From Strongyloides papillosus (Eukaryota > Nematoda > Chromadorea > Rhabditida > Strongyloididae), in assembly GCA_005656395.1 (NCBI GenBank), contig SRSI01000060.1, forward strand, positions 868,001 to 932,000: DNA of 64,000 bases, in the 5' to 3' direction. Under the pieces are notes generated by a model, which had not been told where the DNA came from, made no database searches, and saw nothing but the letters and a program-made list of their open reading frames with translations. Below, one piece after another: positions 46,777 through 60,582 of this stretch. The position numbers and the translations under genes were made by a program. Numbering within the stretch: the stretch's first letter is position 1; each line of letters starts with the position of its first letter.

Positions 46777-48059
46777 TTTTTTTATAAAAAATAGTATTAG
46801 GGAAAAAATCGTTTAAAAATAAATAATGTATAAAGAAATTACCATCTTTATATAGGAAAAAACTTTTATTTTCATTTTTTGTTGATCAAATATTAAAAAA
46901 ATATGAACAAATATAGACTATTTTTTGAGGCGGATCTAAAGCTAATTTGTGTATTAGTTCAGTTACAACCAAACTTTGACTAAAATGAATTATAAGATAA
47001 AAATTAAAAGTACAAAAAATATTTTTCAGAAGTGTTTGCATAAGCTTTATTATGATTATACTTGCAAATTTATAGTTGAAATTACAACTAAATTTAACTA
47101 AATACAAAAGATAGAACATAATAGTAATAATTAATTAATTAAAAAATTTCAGATAATTTCTTATATCACTTTGAGACATAAAATTATATGGAACTTGTTA
47201 CAATTCACTTAACATATTATTAATAATTTTTTAAAATATTTCAGGTGCTTAAATAAATGTGTTTAATTCAATAATTATGAAACGTACTTTCAAGTGAAAT
47301 AATTTTCAAAATATTATGTTGACTATAGGATTTATTTTATTATATCTTTTTTTGCTTATTATAGTGATTACAATTCACATTTTTTAATCTCATAGCTTAA
47401 CTATTGTTATACAATAACAGCAAACGTTTTAAAATAAATAAACACTTGTTGAAATATTAACATCCCTTTTTATATTAAATATCTAAATTATAGTAAAAAA
47501 TAAATTAAAAAAGATTTGATTAATTTTTATGCAAAATATAATTTTTTTTATTTATAAGCAGTAACTAATTTTATTTGAGAATAAAAAAAATAAAAATTGT
47601 TAATCAGACTAAAGAAACTGATACAATTCATTTTTCATTAAAACTTAAAATTAAAATGTTTATCGGAAAAGTTACTTGGGTACGAAAATGTTCTATAAAA
47701 TAAATGTTTTCCCTTATAAATTTAAAAAGTTTCTATTACCGAAAATACGTTTTTTCCTACATATATTTATAACAGTAGCTCGATTTAGATGCTATAAATA
47801 TTCAAAACTACTAAAAAACACTAGTTATTCTATGAAGCTCAATACGAGACTTGTATATAATCTTTTTTTTTATTTTGTTTATTTTCGTTCAGAATTTATA
47901 AAAGAAATTTTAAAAATATATGAAACTCAAGTCAGCAAATTTGCACCTAATTCTTCATATTCATACATTAAAAGATATTAAAATTTTAAATAAAAATTTT
48001 AAAAAATTAGAAAATAACAAATATTCTTGATTCCTCTCTTTTTGTCTCTTATCACTGCA
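46777..48059. other. AT-rich DNA between the hyaluronidase genes (part 1)
   Basis: No gene was recognised. A 101-codon plus-strand frame at 47676-47981 is hydrophobic and basic, with no family match or splice support. I would not call it a gene. Confidence 0.5.
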
Positions 48060-49008
48060 CACAGAAAAAAAATGGGAAGCATTTTTGCGTAAAATGTAAT
48101 AAATTTTTCCCACCTAACAAAATTTGAATTTTCTTGAATTGCGACTAGTTTTATCGCAATTATATGGTGCATAAAAATTAAAGCAGTAATTAAGTAGTTA
48201 TTAAAATAAGTTTCTATTTTTTGTTATATTATTGTTATTTTAAAACTTAGATTGTCTTCTACAATACTTTTTTAAATATAAGATTAGAATTTAATTTTAT
48301 GTAAGATTATAAATGTGTTCATAAAGAGCATTTATTAACACATCACAATATTTTTGTTAATAAGTTTAATTAGTTTGAATTATTATAAATTATACTTTTT
48401 TATGAAGTTGCACTCTTCTGAAAACGGAAATTTTTTTTGATAGTTTAAGGTTTCTATTTAAAAATTAAATCTATGAAAAGTCATAAAATTATATGGATTT
48501 TTATCTATAGTAAAAAATATCTTATAAATATTTAAAGTTAATATATGAACAAATACTAAAATAATAGTTTTAATTATTAATGCTGTTAGGTGGTTAAATA
48601 ATAATTTTTGGCATTTTGCTTATTATTATTATGAGTTTTTATATTTATTGTTGCTAGTAAATTGTTTAGGATAATAATTTTTGTTAAAACTTAACAACTT
48701 TACACGAAATTGAGTTTTTAACAACGTATTTCATGAATATTAGAAAAAAAATAAATCCGTAGGATTAGCATTATATCAAAAACATTAATATTAAATAAAA
48801 GTTACATTACTTAAAATATAAAGCACATGTAATTTTGTAAAAAAACAGCAAAATTTTGCGACAACCTGATATTTTTCATCGTTTAAAACATTTTTTCTGT
48901 CGCTTGATAATTTTAAAATTTACATAAATGTTGATTTTTTTAACAGGTGGGAATTTTTATTGCATTTTATGTAATAATCTCAAAATTTTTCCCATTTTTT
49001 TTTGTGTG
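48060..49008. mobile_element. ~950-bp MITE, CACACAAAAAAA family, copy at 48 kb
   Basis: Ends are CACAGAAAAAAAATGGGAAG and, reversed, CACACAAAAAAAAATGGG, with inner TTTTCCCACCTAACAAA blocks. The interior is highly similar to 21578-22528. It lies between the two hyaluronidase genes. There is no open frame and no clear target duplication. Confidence 0.78.
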
Positions 49009-49683
49009 AAATATTCAAATCAAAATTATTTTTTAATTTTTAAGGTTTTTAATAATTGTCAATTACAACATAATATTATATAATAATTAGTATTTTTTCA
49101 AGTTGAAAATTATGAAAGACAATTTTTGCTATATTAGCACTTACAGGTATAAGTTATAGCCTGTTGCTGTTAGAGTTAATATATACTTTATTGCATTTTA
49201 TGTTTTATTTTTACAAACAATAAATTTTTATAGACAAAAACGCTTCTTCCAATTAAAAGTATGAAATTAAAGATATTGCTTATAAATTTATAATAAGTAT
49301 TTGTTTCATTATCTTAAAAATTATTATTTTAAAGATGAAATAAATTATTTCAAAATATAAATATAATAATTTATATATAGTATTATTTTGTTTTGGAGAT
49401 AATATACTTATCGACTTTTTTCTACAAAAAAATAAAATGATTTTTTTCATAGTCTCTATAATACTAGAATAAAACTTGTGTTTTTTATTTGTTGTACTAA
49501 GTCAAATATTTAAATAAATAGTTGCATATCATTTAAATTGCAGCATATGAAAAAGTTTTTTTAACCACTTTTTTTAAATATTTCCAAATATTTTTATTAT
49601 AACTTAAAAACTTTAGAATGCCAATGCGCAATCTTTTAAGTACATTGAGTTAAAAAGTTAATTAAATAACTTATATATTTTAA

Positions 49684-50373
49684 CCCTTTCAGCCCCAAAC
49701 TTAAATTGATTGTAACAGAGTAAATTCTAACTAAAATATTACTTTTTAAAAACGAATATAGAAAAGAAAGAATGGCAAATTGAATAAAATATTTAAAATT
49801 CTAAAAAAATTTAGTCTATCTGTCAAATAGTACCTTTAAAGTTAACATATTTACGCACATTTAGTCAGTAGAAAAAAGTTGATTCTGTTGTAAGAATTGG
49901 ACTTTTTACCTAGATCTAAAAATATCATTGGAAAGTCTGAAGTATTTCCATTGTTTTTGTGAATTTTTTGCTAACTGTAGCTTTATTATGCATATATACC
50001 AGAAACTTTTCATTTCAATCATTTATTGTAAAATTTATTATTCCTTATAAAATTATCTATGAAAAGAATACAGCAAGAGTTGAATATTTATCATTGTAAA
50101 AATTAAAAAGTTATTATAATAATGTTTTTTTATTGTTTTATTGTCTAACTATATGTAAATATATTTTATAAATTTGTTATTTTAAAATTTTTACTAATTA
50201 AGTCATTTTACCACTACTTTAAATAACTACTGTACTATTATATTAAGTAGCGCTATATTAAATATTAAGTAGTGTTGTTTCGCCAACTCTTCTCTAACGA
50301 ATGAACATAAAATCATTTCATTATCTTTAAAATTGACAAAGTTATGTTTCTTAAAAGTTTGAGGCTTAAAGAG
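49684..50373. mobile_element. TTAA-flanked MITE (690 bp)
   Basis: TTAA flanks both sides (49680-49683 and 50374-50377). The inverted ends CCCTTTCAGCCCCAAACTT and CTCTTTAAGCCTCAAACTT share about 15 of 19 positions. It is probably piggyBac-related by target site and CCC-type terminus. Non-coding. Confidence 0.6.
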
Positions 50374-50377
50374 TTAA

Positions 50378-52555
50378 AGATTATTAGTGACACAACAAAA
50401 TTTTAAATTCACAAGTATTTTAATTGTTATCATAACCATTAAAAAGATAATCCACTTATTTACATGATTTATAGTCAAATAAGGATAATTAAAATTAAAA
50501 AAAAACTTCACATACACCTCTTGTTATAAGTATAATTAAAATAGTTAATTTAAAAATATTACATTTTCCATTATTTTTAATAATATTTTTTTAAATGTTT
50601 AATTAAGCTAAAAATCTATATTTCATTATAAAGCTAAGATAATAATTAATATAATATAATAAAACAGAATTTAAAGCAATTTCAATTTTTGAAATTTGTA
50701 CTACAAAATATTATTTTGGAAAGATTAAGAAAATGTTGTCAATGTAAAATATTAAAGTAATAAAAATTAATTTATAATCATTCGATGAGATTATGCTTCT
50801 TTGAAGAAGATAATTCATCAAATTATCTTAGTAATAAATTAAGTCGTTTATTTAAATTTGAAGATGATATATTTTTTCAAACTATAGAAGAAAAAATTTT
50901 GAAATGAGATATTATACTACGAAGAAAAGATGTCAGGGCTGAGTTGTTTTAAATTACATAGCGATATTTTCTAGAAAGTGATAATTATTACATAAATGTT
51001 TTTGTTATGGTTTACCAATAAAAAGTTTTTAAAAATATCAAAAAATGTTAAATCATGAGCTTCATTTTTATATACTTTTACATTTTGAATACATTATAGA
51101 ATATGATTATGATTAATACACATTCCTAATGATATTTTACATAATGATACTAATAAAAAAATTTTCTATCGTATGTCAAAATGTATTTGCTTTTCATTCA
51201 TACAAAAAAAATTATATAATTCTAGTGAATTATAGTTCCTTGTCATCTAATATAATATTATAAAGTTATTAGCATTTTTTCTTTCACTATTAAAATTAAA
51301 ATAAATTTTTCTAGTAATAATAATATATTATTACTTTAACCAATATATCATAAGCAATTTTTTATTGAAGATAAAGCATTTTTTATGACTTTATATACAT
51401 TTTGAACTTATCTACTATTTTCAGACATTACAAAATGATTGTCTTGTTGAATTGTTGTGATATACTTTTTTTACTAAATTCTTTATATGTACTTTTTTTA
51501 CTAGATTATATAGATAATATGACTCAGACATAAATCTGTGCTTATTTATAAAATAAAAGTATGAAAATTTTTTTTATTATTAATCTTTAAGATTATGCAA
51601 TAAACTTTGAAGAATATTTTTTTTGTATAATTCTAAAAAGAAAGTTATGAAATGTGCGAAATAAAAGGAATATATTTATTATTGGTTAAAAGAATATTAT
51701 TACTAATTTATTCTTAAAGCTTTTATTTTTTTCCCATCAATTATTAAGTACATTTACAAATAATTTTAAAAAAAAGTATTTTGTATTTATAACATTTTTC
51801 CCAAGAAATTAAGTATTAATAATAAATGATTTATTAGAATGTAAAAACAAACGAATAATATTTTTAATAATATATTATAAATTAGTACACCATATAATAT
51901 TTGAATAAATATTTTTTTTTTTAAATTTGTTATTTAAAAATAATCCCAAGTTTATACAATTAATGTTATACATATGGTTTTTATGAAAAATAACGACAAA
52001 ATATCATAATGTACATTCTTTCGAAAGAAATTTTCATATCATATTATAATAAGTAACATAAATTTTAAAAATATATTTCTGAAAAATGACAAATAAAAAG
52101 TAATTGAAAAGATAGTGTTAATCAAACTTTACATATCTTACTATAAAAACATACAAACAACTTTGAAAAATGTCAGAAAAAATGGGCAAAAGAATTCTTT
52201 TGAAAGTTCATGTGTACTAATAAAACTTTTTTGTGCAATAAAATAGTTAATTTTTTGATATTTGAATTATATTTTAATAAAATTTTAGAAACCAATAATA
52301 TTTTACAAACTTTTTATTCATATGAAATTTTAAATATATTTATTCATTAAAATAAAAAAGCAATAATTTATAAACCATCTTTTTATTTATTACCCGGAAT
52401 TTTGATATATACTTTCCAGCTAGAATAAAAATTGTATGTTAATATAGTAAATCAACATATATACCATAGTACGATTTATATTTTTGGAATGACTTTATAA
52501 TATTTTGAAATGAATCGAATAAGCTGTACTTGTATTATATTTTGAATTTTCACAT
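50378..52555. other. AT-rich DNA between the hyaluronidase genes (part 2)
   Basis: No gene, RNA or clear repeat was seen. Composition is extremely AT-rich. Confidence 0.55.
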
Positions 52556-54038
52556 TTAACCGTAAAAACCAGTTTTGCACGAAGCTTTGAAATTTTCAAT
52601 TTTTAAATAACGATCACATTTTGATGAATCTTTTTTCTTTACTCTTAGTACACATTTTCCATTGTTTGATGTCAATAATTCAGAACATCTAAAATAAATA
52701 AATATATACAAATATATATTATGACATACAATATAACATACCTATCAAAGAATTTTCCTAAATATGAAACGTAAAAACCAAGTTCTGTTTCCACATATCT
52801 TTGAATACTCTTACACCTTTGTTTCATATTTTTTGATGTTGACCACAGTATTAATCCATCAACTCCATATTCAACACTTTGTTTATATGTAACACATATC
52901 TGATACTTCAAAAAATGAAAATATAATTTTATTATACTTAAAAACAACTTACAGGATCATAAAATTCAATTTTATCAACATCATCATCATAGGGATCAAG
53001 CTCAAATTTATGATAGACATAAATTTTTTTCTTTGAATATCCTTCTTTCTCAATTAAATCATTTAACCTCATTGTTTCTGTTATAACATCCTCGACAAAC
53101 ATACTTTTAGCAGCATAACTACGTCCAGGATAAAGATAAGCTGAAGGGTAGAGTGCATCTGTATATTTTAAAAATGAAATTAATCTATTATCATGTTTAG
53201 GATAGCAAAATGTGGAATTTCTCGTTAAACCATTTTCATCACAAATAGGCATCCCGTAGAAACCCCAAATTGCTAGGGGCCTTAAAATTTGACATTCTTT
53301 TAATGTCTTTAAAAGGAAATTTAAAGCTGCTCTGTCAAATTCATCTTTTGCTATTTCAACTGCATCTTTTCTTGATATATTTGGATACCTTTCGTAAACA
53401 TATTTTATAGATTCTTCCCTATAGATACGTTTAGAACTCCAATTACTATCATAAGTTGGTCTCCACTCTTCAACATCAATTATTGCAGGTCCATCAAATT
53501 TAGTATTAGGAATTAGTCTATCAATATTATTTCTTAATTTTTCCAAATGAGCTGTTATATTTGTTCTCTAAAATAATATGTAGTCAATGTTATAGTGATT
53601 CAAGTAATATAGAATGATGATCTTTTTATGTTTACAAAACATATTAATATTCACGTTTTATTAAATCTTATATAATAACATAAACCATTTAATACACCAT
53701 ATTTATTTACATATAATATGTTTAAAAATTTTTAGACTAAAACTTACCTGCGGGATTCCCCCATTTATACTTTCAATACTACCATTTGTTTTTTTTAGAT
53801 ACGGATACAATCCTACATTTATCTCATAGATAAGAACAATTCTATTACCAATAAATGCTTGATTATCATTTGATATGATGCCAAATTTTTTTAATGGTAT
53901 ATGAATATTATTTTCAAGGCACTTCTCTGACGGTACATTCCAGAAAAATTTTGTTGAATTAAATTCAAGAGAATATATTGTCAATGAAGTTAATATAAGA
54001 ACATGGAAAAATATTTTAAATAATAATTTTGGATGCAT
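52556..54038 (-). CDS. Secreted hyaluronidase, GH56 family (copy B)
   Basis: Spliced model: complement(join(52556..52688, 52742..52905, 52953..53567, 53748..54038)), 400 aa. The start at 54038 is chosen over one nine codons upstream because TATACAG, a probable leader acceptor, lies between them. Signal peptide about residues 1-24, then WNVPSEKC, catalytic AIIDVEEWRPTYDSNW, WGFYGMPIC...FCYP, LYPSAYLYPG, and DGLILWSTSKNMKQRC. A four-cysteine tail (CSELL, GKC, KCDRYL, SCKTGFYG) resembles the short Cys-rich end of other hyaluronidases. Exons 1-3 are 291, 615 and 164 nt, exactly as in copy A, so the genes arose by duplication. Introns are 180, 47 and 53 nt. A secreted glycosidase role is expected; the true substrate is unknown. 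Confidence 0.93.
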
Positions 54039-57000
54039 AATCGTTTCCTGTATAAGAAATATCAATAAATTATGTATAATAATAAAACATTAAAAACAAT
54101 AATATAAATATTTTTAAATGATATATTCTACTTTTATACTCTGTTAATGATCTATAAAATATTAAAAGATTAATGGAAATTAAAAATTATAGCTATCACA
54201 GATGTTAAGTGTATTCAAAAAGGCTTAAATTTATAATACTAAAAAAATCTTAAAATATATGTGGGATAGTAAAATTAAAAAAATATACAATCTTCAAGTT
54301 AAAAAATATACACATGTATGCTTAAATAAAATGAAATTTTTTAAAAGTAGATTTATGTATATATTTTAACATATGGAGAATTTTCGATATTATACTTGAC
54401 AGGAAAATTTAAATATTCCCATATATTTATGATCATTTTTTGCGTCATATTGTTTTTATTACTACTAAAAAATTACTCATGAGAAAGAGTGGTTAGAATA
54501 ATACTCAAAATACAAAAGCATTTTTTTCAACTAAATCGAGTAATGTATAATGTTTAAAGAATTATGATTCACCTTTATAAGGAGTAAAATTGATAAATCG
54601 AATGAAACATAATAATGCATATTACTTAGCACTAATACACTTGGATAGCTAAAATACTTTTATTAATGCAATATAAAATATGCTGGTGTTAAAAAAATAT
54701 CCTTAAAATAAATTAATGCTGTAAAAAATTTTTGATTGATATTTATAGGGAATTAAATGAACTTTATTATATCGCAACGATATAAATCTTTTGAATGTGT
54801 AAATTAATTTATAAAGAAGTATTATTATGTTAAAAGTTTAACTTATATTGTTAAAAGAAATGAAAAGAAATAATTTGTTAATATAGTTTAACGATAAACT
54901 GAAGCAAAATACAATAGATTATATACTCTAATCTATTTAACAGTTTTATGTGTTTAAAAACGAACAAGAAACTTTAGAATATATAGCCAACGGCCTATGA
55001 TGGGACTAATATTTGAGTGAAAACTAGAATGGGACAAAAAAGTTATATTGAATAATATTCATATTTTGGGATATATAAGAATAACCAGTAAAAAGGAAGT
55101 TAATTTTTCCTTTTATTTTATATATAATTAAAAAAAAGTGAAACAGGTATTGTTTGTTATTATTATTAATTTTTAACAATAGAAACTTTTAAAAATATTT
55201 TAAAGTTCCAGATTGACAAAAATTGCTATTATTTAACACTTTAATAACTATAATAATAAGTCCTACAAATATTTTACTTACATTAGTTATATAATTTCAC
55301 ACAAAGTTAATATGAAGAATGCTAACCGGAAATAAAGTAACATGTTGTCTTGATTTCAACATACTCATGTAACAATGTGTATATTATCTTCAAACCAATG
55401 AATTTATAAGCACTTCTTATGATAAAAAAATACATATGCATATTATGACATAATATAAGGTTGTGGAAAAAATAAAGACTAACATCGGAAAAATTACATT
55501 AAGATATTATTTCTCCAAAATTAAGATATATTTTAAGAATTAAAGTATTACTAATCTGATTCAATACATCCTTGGCAACAAAACATTAATTTTCATATTT
55601 CATTTTTAAAAAATTCAGGTGTTTTTTGATTGAATGTTTTGAGGATACTTTCAAATGTCACTTAATTTTTAGAAAATTTGCCACAAAAAACTCTTTTTAA
55701 TGCTTAAAAAATATTCATAAATTAAAAATAAATCTTATAAATATAAGAGATGGGACAAAGTTTCATATAGTAATCTTTTCATTCTTCTAAATATCTTTTC
55801 CAAAAATATTTCTTCATGTGTTGGTATTTAGTGATATGAGATTTCATCTGATATTATATTAAAATTGATCACTTTAATTTCAATAATTGCCAAGCAAATT
55901 TCTCATTTTTATAATTCACTAATTAATGAAAATTTCTAAGATTGATTTCAATATCAACTATCATATAAATATCTCGAATTTTAAAATTCAAATTGTTACT
56001 GAAAAAATTCTCAATTCATCTGCGCAGTGTACTTTTAAAAGTAGTTTCTTCGTCCAATGTTTCCACTATATTTTAATATGACACATTTTCGTTTCGCTTG
56101 TGCTGCGGCTTATGAAAATTACAACACATATTCCGTGTTTTGACAATATTTTTACGGATGGACCTAATTCTATCAAAATATACAATTAATGAATATTATT
56201 AAGCTAATTATACTTGCATTTACATAAAAACAGCGTCTCAATATAAACATACTTATTTAGTTTTTTAACAATTGAACATTAAGTAAAAAACATTGGTCAT
56301 TATTTTATTCCTAACTTAATATATTTTAGCAGCTTAGCGGAAATAAAAATATTATTGTTTATTAAATTAAAAACCATTTTGTATATTTTTAATAAATGGC
56401 TTTAGTTCCAAGCACATTCACCTCAATAGTTGGATATTTTTACAATTTAATTATTCTTATACGCAATATTTTTAATATATAGTTATTAAAAAAAAATTTC
56501 TGTAGGTCTTTAACTACACATATTCCATATTAAATTTTATCTTAAAAAACAAAGATTTTCAATTCTATTTATATTGAATTTAAATATAAACTTTTGAAAC
56601 TACTTAATTCGTTTATTTCACATAGTAATTTTTCTGAAAAATAATAAAATTTAGAATGTAATTTATATTATAAAAGAACAGAAAATTTTTATAATAATAA
56701 CACTTAGATTGAGTAATTAAATTTCTAATATATTAAATTTAAAAATATTTATTCCATAGATTAACAACTTATAATTTGCTTAATTTAAAAAAATAATAAT
56801 ATTCATTATATAATACATGGAGAATATTAATTGTAAATAAAGAATGAAATGTATTTTTACTAAAGAAATATTTTTATCCATAAAAATATAGACAATGCAA
56901 GTTATTATAAAATAATACTTTAACTTGTTATTATTTAATATTATTTAAATGAAAAAAAAATTTAAATCCATATTTTTAATAATATTATTGCCATAACTTG

Positions 57001-58612
57001 AAGTGTTATTGAGAAAGTTTTAATGGCAAATCAATTTTTTTTATAATAAATTTGTCTAGTTTACCTAATCATGCATACTATTAAGCGAGTGAAATGAAAT
57101 TTTAATATGGTAACAAAATGCTAAAAAAGTAATTTTTTCTTTTTCTCTAATTTAATTCACTCTATTAACTTTTGCTAAAAATTTACCTTTCTTTTATTAT
57201 ATTTGAATTAACAAAAAATTTAAAAAATATTGACGAAATTTAATATATTGTCCTTCCATTAAATAGAAGATAGGAGAAAACAATATATAAATAACTATTT
57301 TAGTATGGGATTTTTTCTATTAAATCTTTCTAAATAAACATACATTAAAAATGATAAAACTAGGCTTCCAATAAGTGTGTCTTATAAAATTAGCTCATTT
57401 TAAATAAACATTGAAGATGACAACATGAAAATATACCTTTAATGATTATTGTTAATTAAAATTTAAAAATTTTCTAATTATTAACATATTTCTCTTTTTC
57501 TAATATTTTTTTAAAACTTTATGAAATTATTATTTTTATAGAAGTAATTAAATGTAACAATAAGTTTTAATCTATTCTTAATTATGTTTTCAAAATGTAT
57601 AGAAATATTAAAAAAAATTTTTAACAGTATTATATTCATTTTTGTTTGTGTAAAAAAATTAAAAACTTGTATAAAATATTCTTATACGGCATATAAAACA
57701 TTTGAAATTATTTTAAATGCGTGCTTTAATAAAAGCATATATTACCTTTTTAAAGTGATATATAAAAAATAATTTTTTCTCTACTTTTACTATCAAGAAT
57801 ATCTCTTAGTATTTGTGTACATGTTTGTTTTGAAAATTGAGGAAAATTATTTTAGGACAAAAGTTCATTTAATTTTAACACTTTTGAAAAATATTTTTAA
57901 GCTTTTGAAAAAATGTGCTATACCAATGACTATATTTCTAAAGATTAAAATGCTTTCTACTATACTTTAATATTTCTATAAAACAAGAAATGTTATTAAT
58001 AGTACTTGATACATAATATCTATCTTTTTCCTATAATCAAAAACCAATAAATATAAGTTAATTGATATTTTGAGGAAAAAAATGTCCCTTATAAGATATA
58101 ATGAAAGAAATTTATCATATTTTCTTTTCTTTTTATTTAACATTCATTATATCTTTAATTCTCATAAACTTTTATCTAATATTATTAATGACATTTGTTA
58201 CATCATTAAGAGCTATAGTGTTATTTTATAGGATTATTTAATAATAAATATAACAATTTTTGTCTTCTTTAAAAAATGTCATTTAAAGTTTGTATACATA
58301 GAAAGGAAATTAATTGATAATATTATGATGCATTATTTGTGTCATTTAAAATTTAACACTTACAATTAAATTTTAAGTTGATTCACAAAATGATAACACT
58401 TTGAGGCAATTTTTATAATCAAATTGTTAATTGTTTGCATAATTAGAAATTTTTATTAAACTTTTATAAGTAGATAGCATGCTAATTAGTTTTTCAATTA
58501 AAGGTTATTCATAGATAAATTTCGTTTTAAAATTTCTCGGAGATAATTAAACTTGTGTAATATTATTTATTCATACAACCTTATTAATTTATATCACTAA
58601 TTTTTTTCAGAA
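54039..58612. other. 4.6 kb AT-rich intergenic DNA
   Basis: No convincing coding region was found. A 62-codon plus-strand frame at 57584-57772 is low-complexity. The upstream regulatory regions of WDR31 and of hyaluronidase copy B presumably lie here, but no motif can be assigned. Confidence 0.5.
58601..58612 (+). promoter_or_regulatory. Probable spliced-leader acceptor before WDR31
   Basis: TTTTTTTCAG ends two bases before the ATG at 58613. A pyrimidine run plus CAG this close to a start codon is the usual context of nematode trans-splicing. A 5' UTR intron acceptor is the alternative. Confidence 0.6.
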
Positions 58613-59895
58613 ATGCCAATTTCTCTTGGAAAAATTTTTTCACGATTTAAAGATATAAACAGCCAACTATTAGGAGGAAGTTATACTTCCATTTCTACAC
58701 AAGATCCAAATGATGTTTTAATTAGCCAAGAATTTGATAGGTAAATTTTCTAAGTTTATTTTTCTTGAATAAAAAAAATTATTTCATGGTAGAAGACTTC
58801 CAACATCATACTCTATGAATCATGTTGAAAAAAAAAATTTTTACACACGATCAGTACATAAAGGTACTGTTGGATGTTTAGTATCTGTAAGAACAGGAAT
58901 GTATATAAGTGGTGGTGCTGATTCTTCATTAGCATTGCATAATATTGATACAGGTGCTTGTACACTGAAATGGATTGGACATACTAACGAAGTTACAAAG
59001 GTAGCATATAGACATACCAGTGGAAAGCATTATGTTCTGTCTGGATCTCGTGATACAACATTGAAATTGTGGCAATTTAACAAGCAAACAACTGAACAAA
59101 CTTTTGAAGGCCATGATTTAACCGTAACAGGACTTGTTATTCTCGAAGGTTAATTTTCTATTTATAATAAATCACATCATTTTAGATGACAAAATTGTAT
59201 CAGGTTCAAGAGATACTACTATAAGACTATGGGATATAAATACAGGGAAGAATATTTATCATGTTGAAAAGAGTCGAAATTTGATAACACATATGAGTTT
59301 ATCATCCACAACAAATACGATAGCACAAAGTTCTGAGGATAAAGAAATCAAAATTTGGGATGCCAAAAATTTAGAGTTAATTAGTGTCATGCCAAAGAAA
59401 CATCATATTCAAACTCATGTTGATATGAGTCAAGATGGTCTCTATTGTTTATCATCTTCAAATGGTTTTAATGGTGATGGATGTGAGATAACATTGTGGG
59501 ATTTGAGAGCTAATAAAATTTTAAGAGTGTTTAAAGGCCATGAATCATCTGTATCAAGTGCAATTTTCTTATACCAACAGGTAACATGGAAAAAATTGAT
59601 GCTTAGTACATCTGCTATGAATACAGTAAAAATTTGGAATGTTGATGATGGGAGTATGTTTTTTTGTGTCATTATTTTCTTATTATATTAATTATTTTTA
59701 GATTGTTTGTGGACAGAGGAAATACCAATAAGAAGTGATTTGTTAGCTGGTGTTGGGTTTATCGATGGAAATATAATTGTCTCTGGTACTAATTCTGTCT
59801 TGTGTCATCTACGATTACTCGGAAGAGCTGGAAGATTGTATCTTAAGACAACTGGTGTCCAAAATGATACAATAACTTCTGACACACCCGTTTAA
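58613..59895 (+). CDS. wdr-31: WD-repeat protein 31
   Basis: Spliced model: join(58613..58740, 58793..59148, 59186..59653, 59702..59895), 381 aa; introns are 52, 37 and 48 nt. It is close to the ~370 aa of animal WDR31. After a short N-terminal arm come WD40 blades: YISGGADSSLALHNIDTG, GHTNEVTKV, SGSRDTTLKLW, VSGSRDTTIRLWDI, and SSEDKEIKIWD. The WDR31-specific stretch HIQTH...CLSSSNGFNGDGCEITLWDLR follows, then VKIWNVDDG. WDR31 works in cilia with ELMO-domain proteins on the BBSome/IFT pathway in other animals, so ciliated sensory neurons are the expected site here (inference). The start fits the leader acceptor and the phase of exon 2. A globin gene follows in the same orientation 690 bp downstream. 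Confidence 0.94.
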
Positions 59896-60582
59896 GTGAA
59901 AAATTTAGCTTTTAATATCTCAGAATAAAATCTTGAATCTGCTTATCAAAATATTTGACATTGTCACAATTTTTAAAGTTAAATATAATGCAGAGATTTA
60001 AAAAATGTTTTTATCAATTTTAAAAATAAAAAATGTAATAGAAGAAAATTATCTTTTTACAATAATTTAAAAAATAAAAACATTATAGAGTGACTAATAT
60101 CATTGATTATTGTTGTTATTATTATTTTTTAAAATAGAAATAAATACATTTTTTAATTAATAAATTTAAAATGCTTACATTTTACATTAAAAGAAATATC
60201 TTTTAAAAATTGTTTCACTAAATATAATAAATCAAAATAGTTAATCTACGAGATATAGTTTTAAAAATTATTTAAGCATTATCGGTCACTTTAAAAATTG
60301 ATATACCATTCTAATTTATCTTTATTTTTAAAATTTTGTTTACGTTAAAGGAAGTTATATAATGATATTTTAATAATTATAACGGAAATTCATTTGGTAT
60401 TAGTATTTTCAAATTTGAAACATACACCTCCATTAAAGATAAATTTTTGTCATTTTTATTGCACAATATATCTAATTTTATATTTCACTTTCTCTATTAT
60501 AATTATTTCTTTTATTAATATACATAACTTTTTATTTTTGCATGATTTGTTGGTAACAAAAATTTTTTACACAACTTCAGTC
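59896..60582. other. Intergenic, WDR31 to globin
   Basis: AT-rich. A stretch before 60583 is open but ends in TTCAG at 60576-60580, which looks like the splice or leader acceptor of the next gene, so it is probably upstream non-coding sequence. Confidence 0.55.
59924..59929 (+). terminator. Poly(A) signal of WDR31
   Basis: AATAAA begins 29 bases after the stop codon, the usual nematode position. Confidence 0.65.

Noticed and set aside
47676..47981. 101-codon plus-strand frame
   Set aside because: Low-complexity basic and hydrophobic composition, no family resemblance, and no splice or leader context in very AT-rich DNA.
57584..57772. 62-codon plus-strand frame
   Set aside because: Low-complexity K, I, F, Y content expected by chance in AT-rich sequence.
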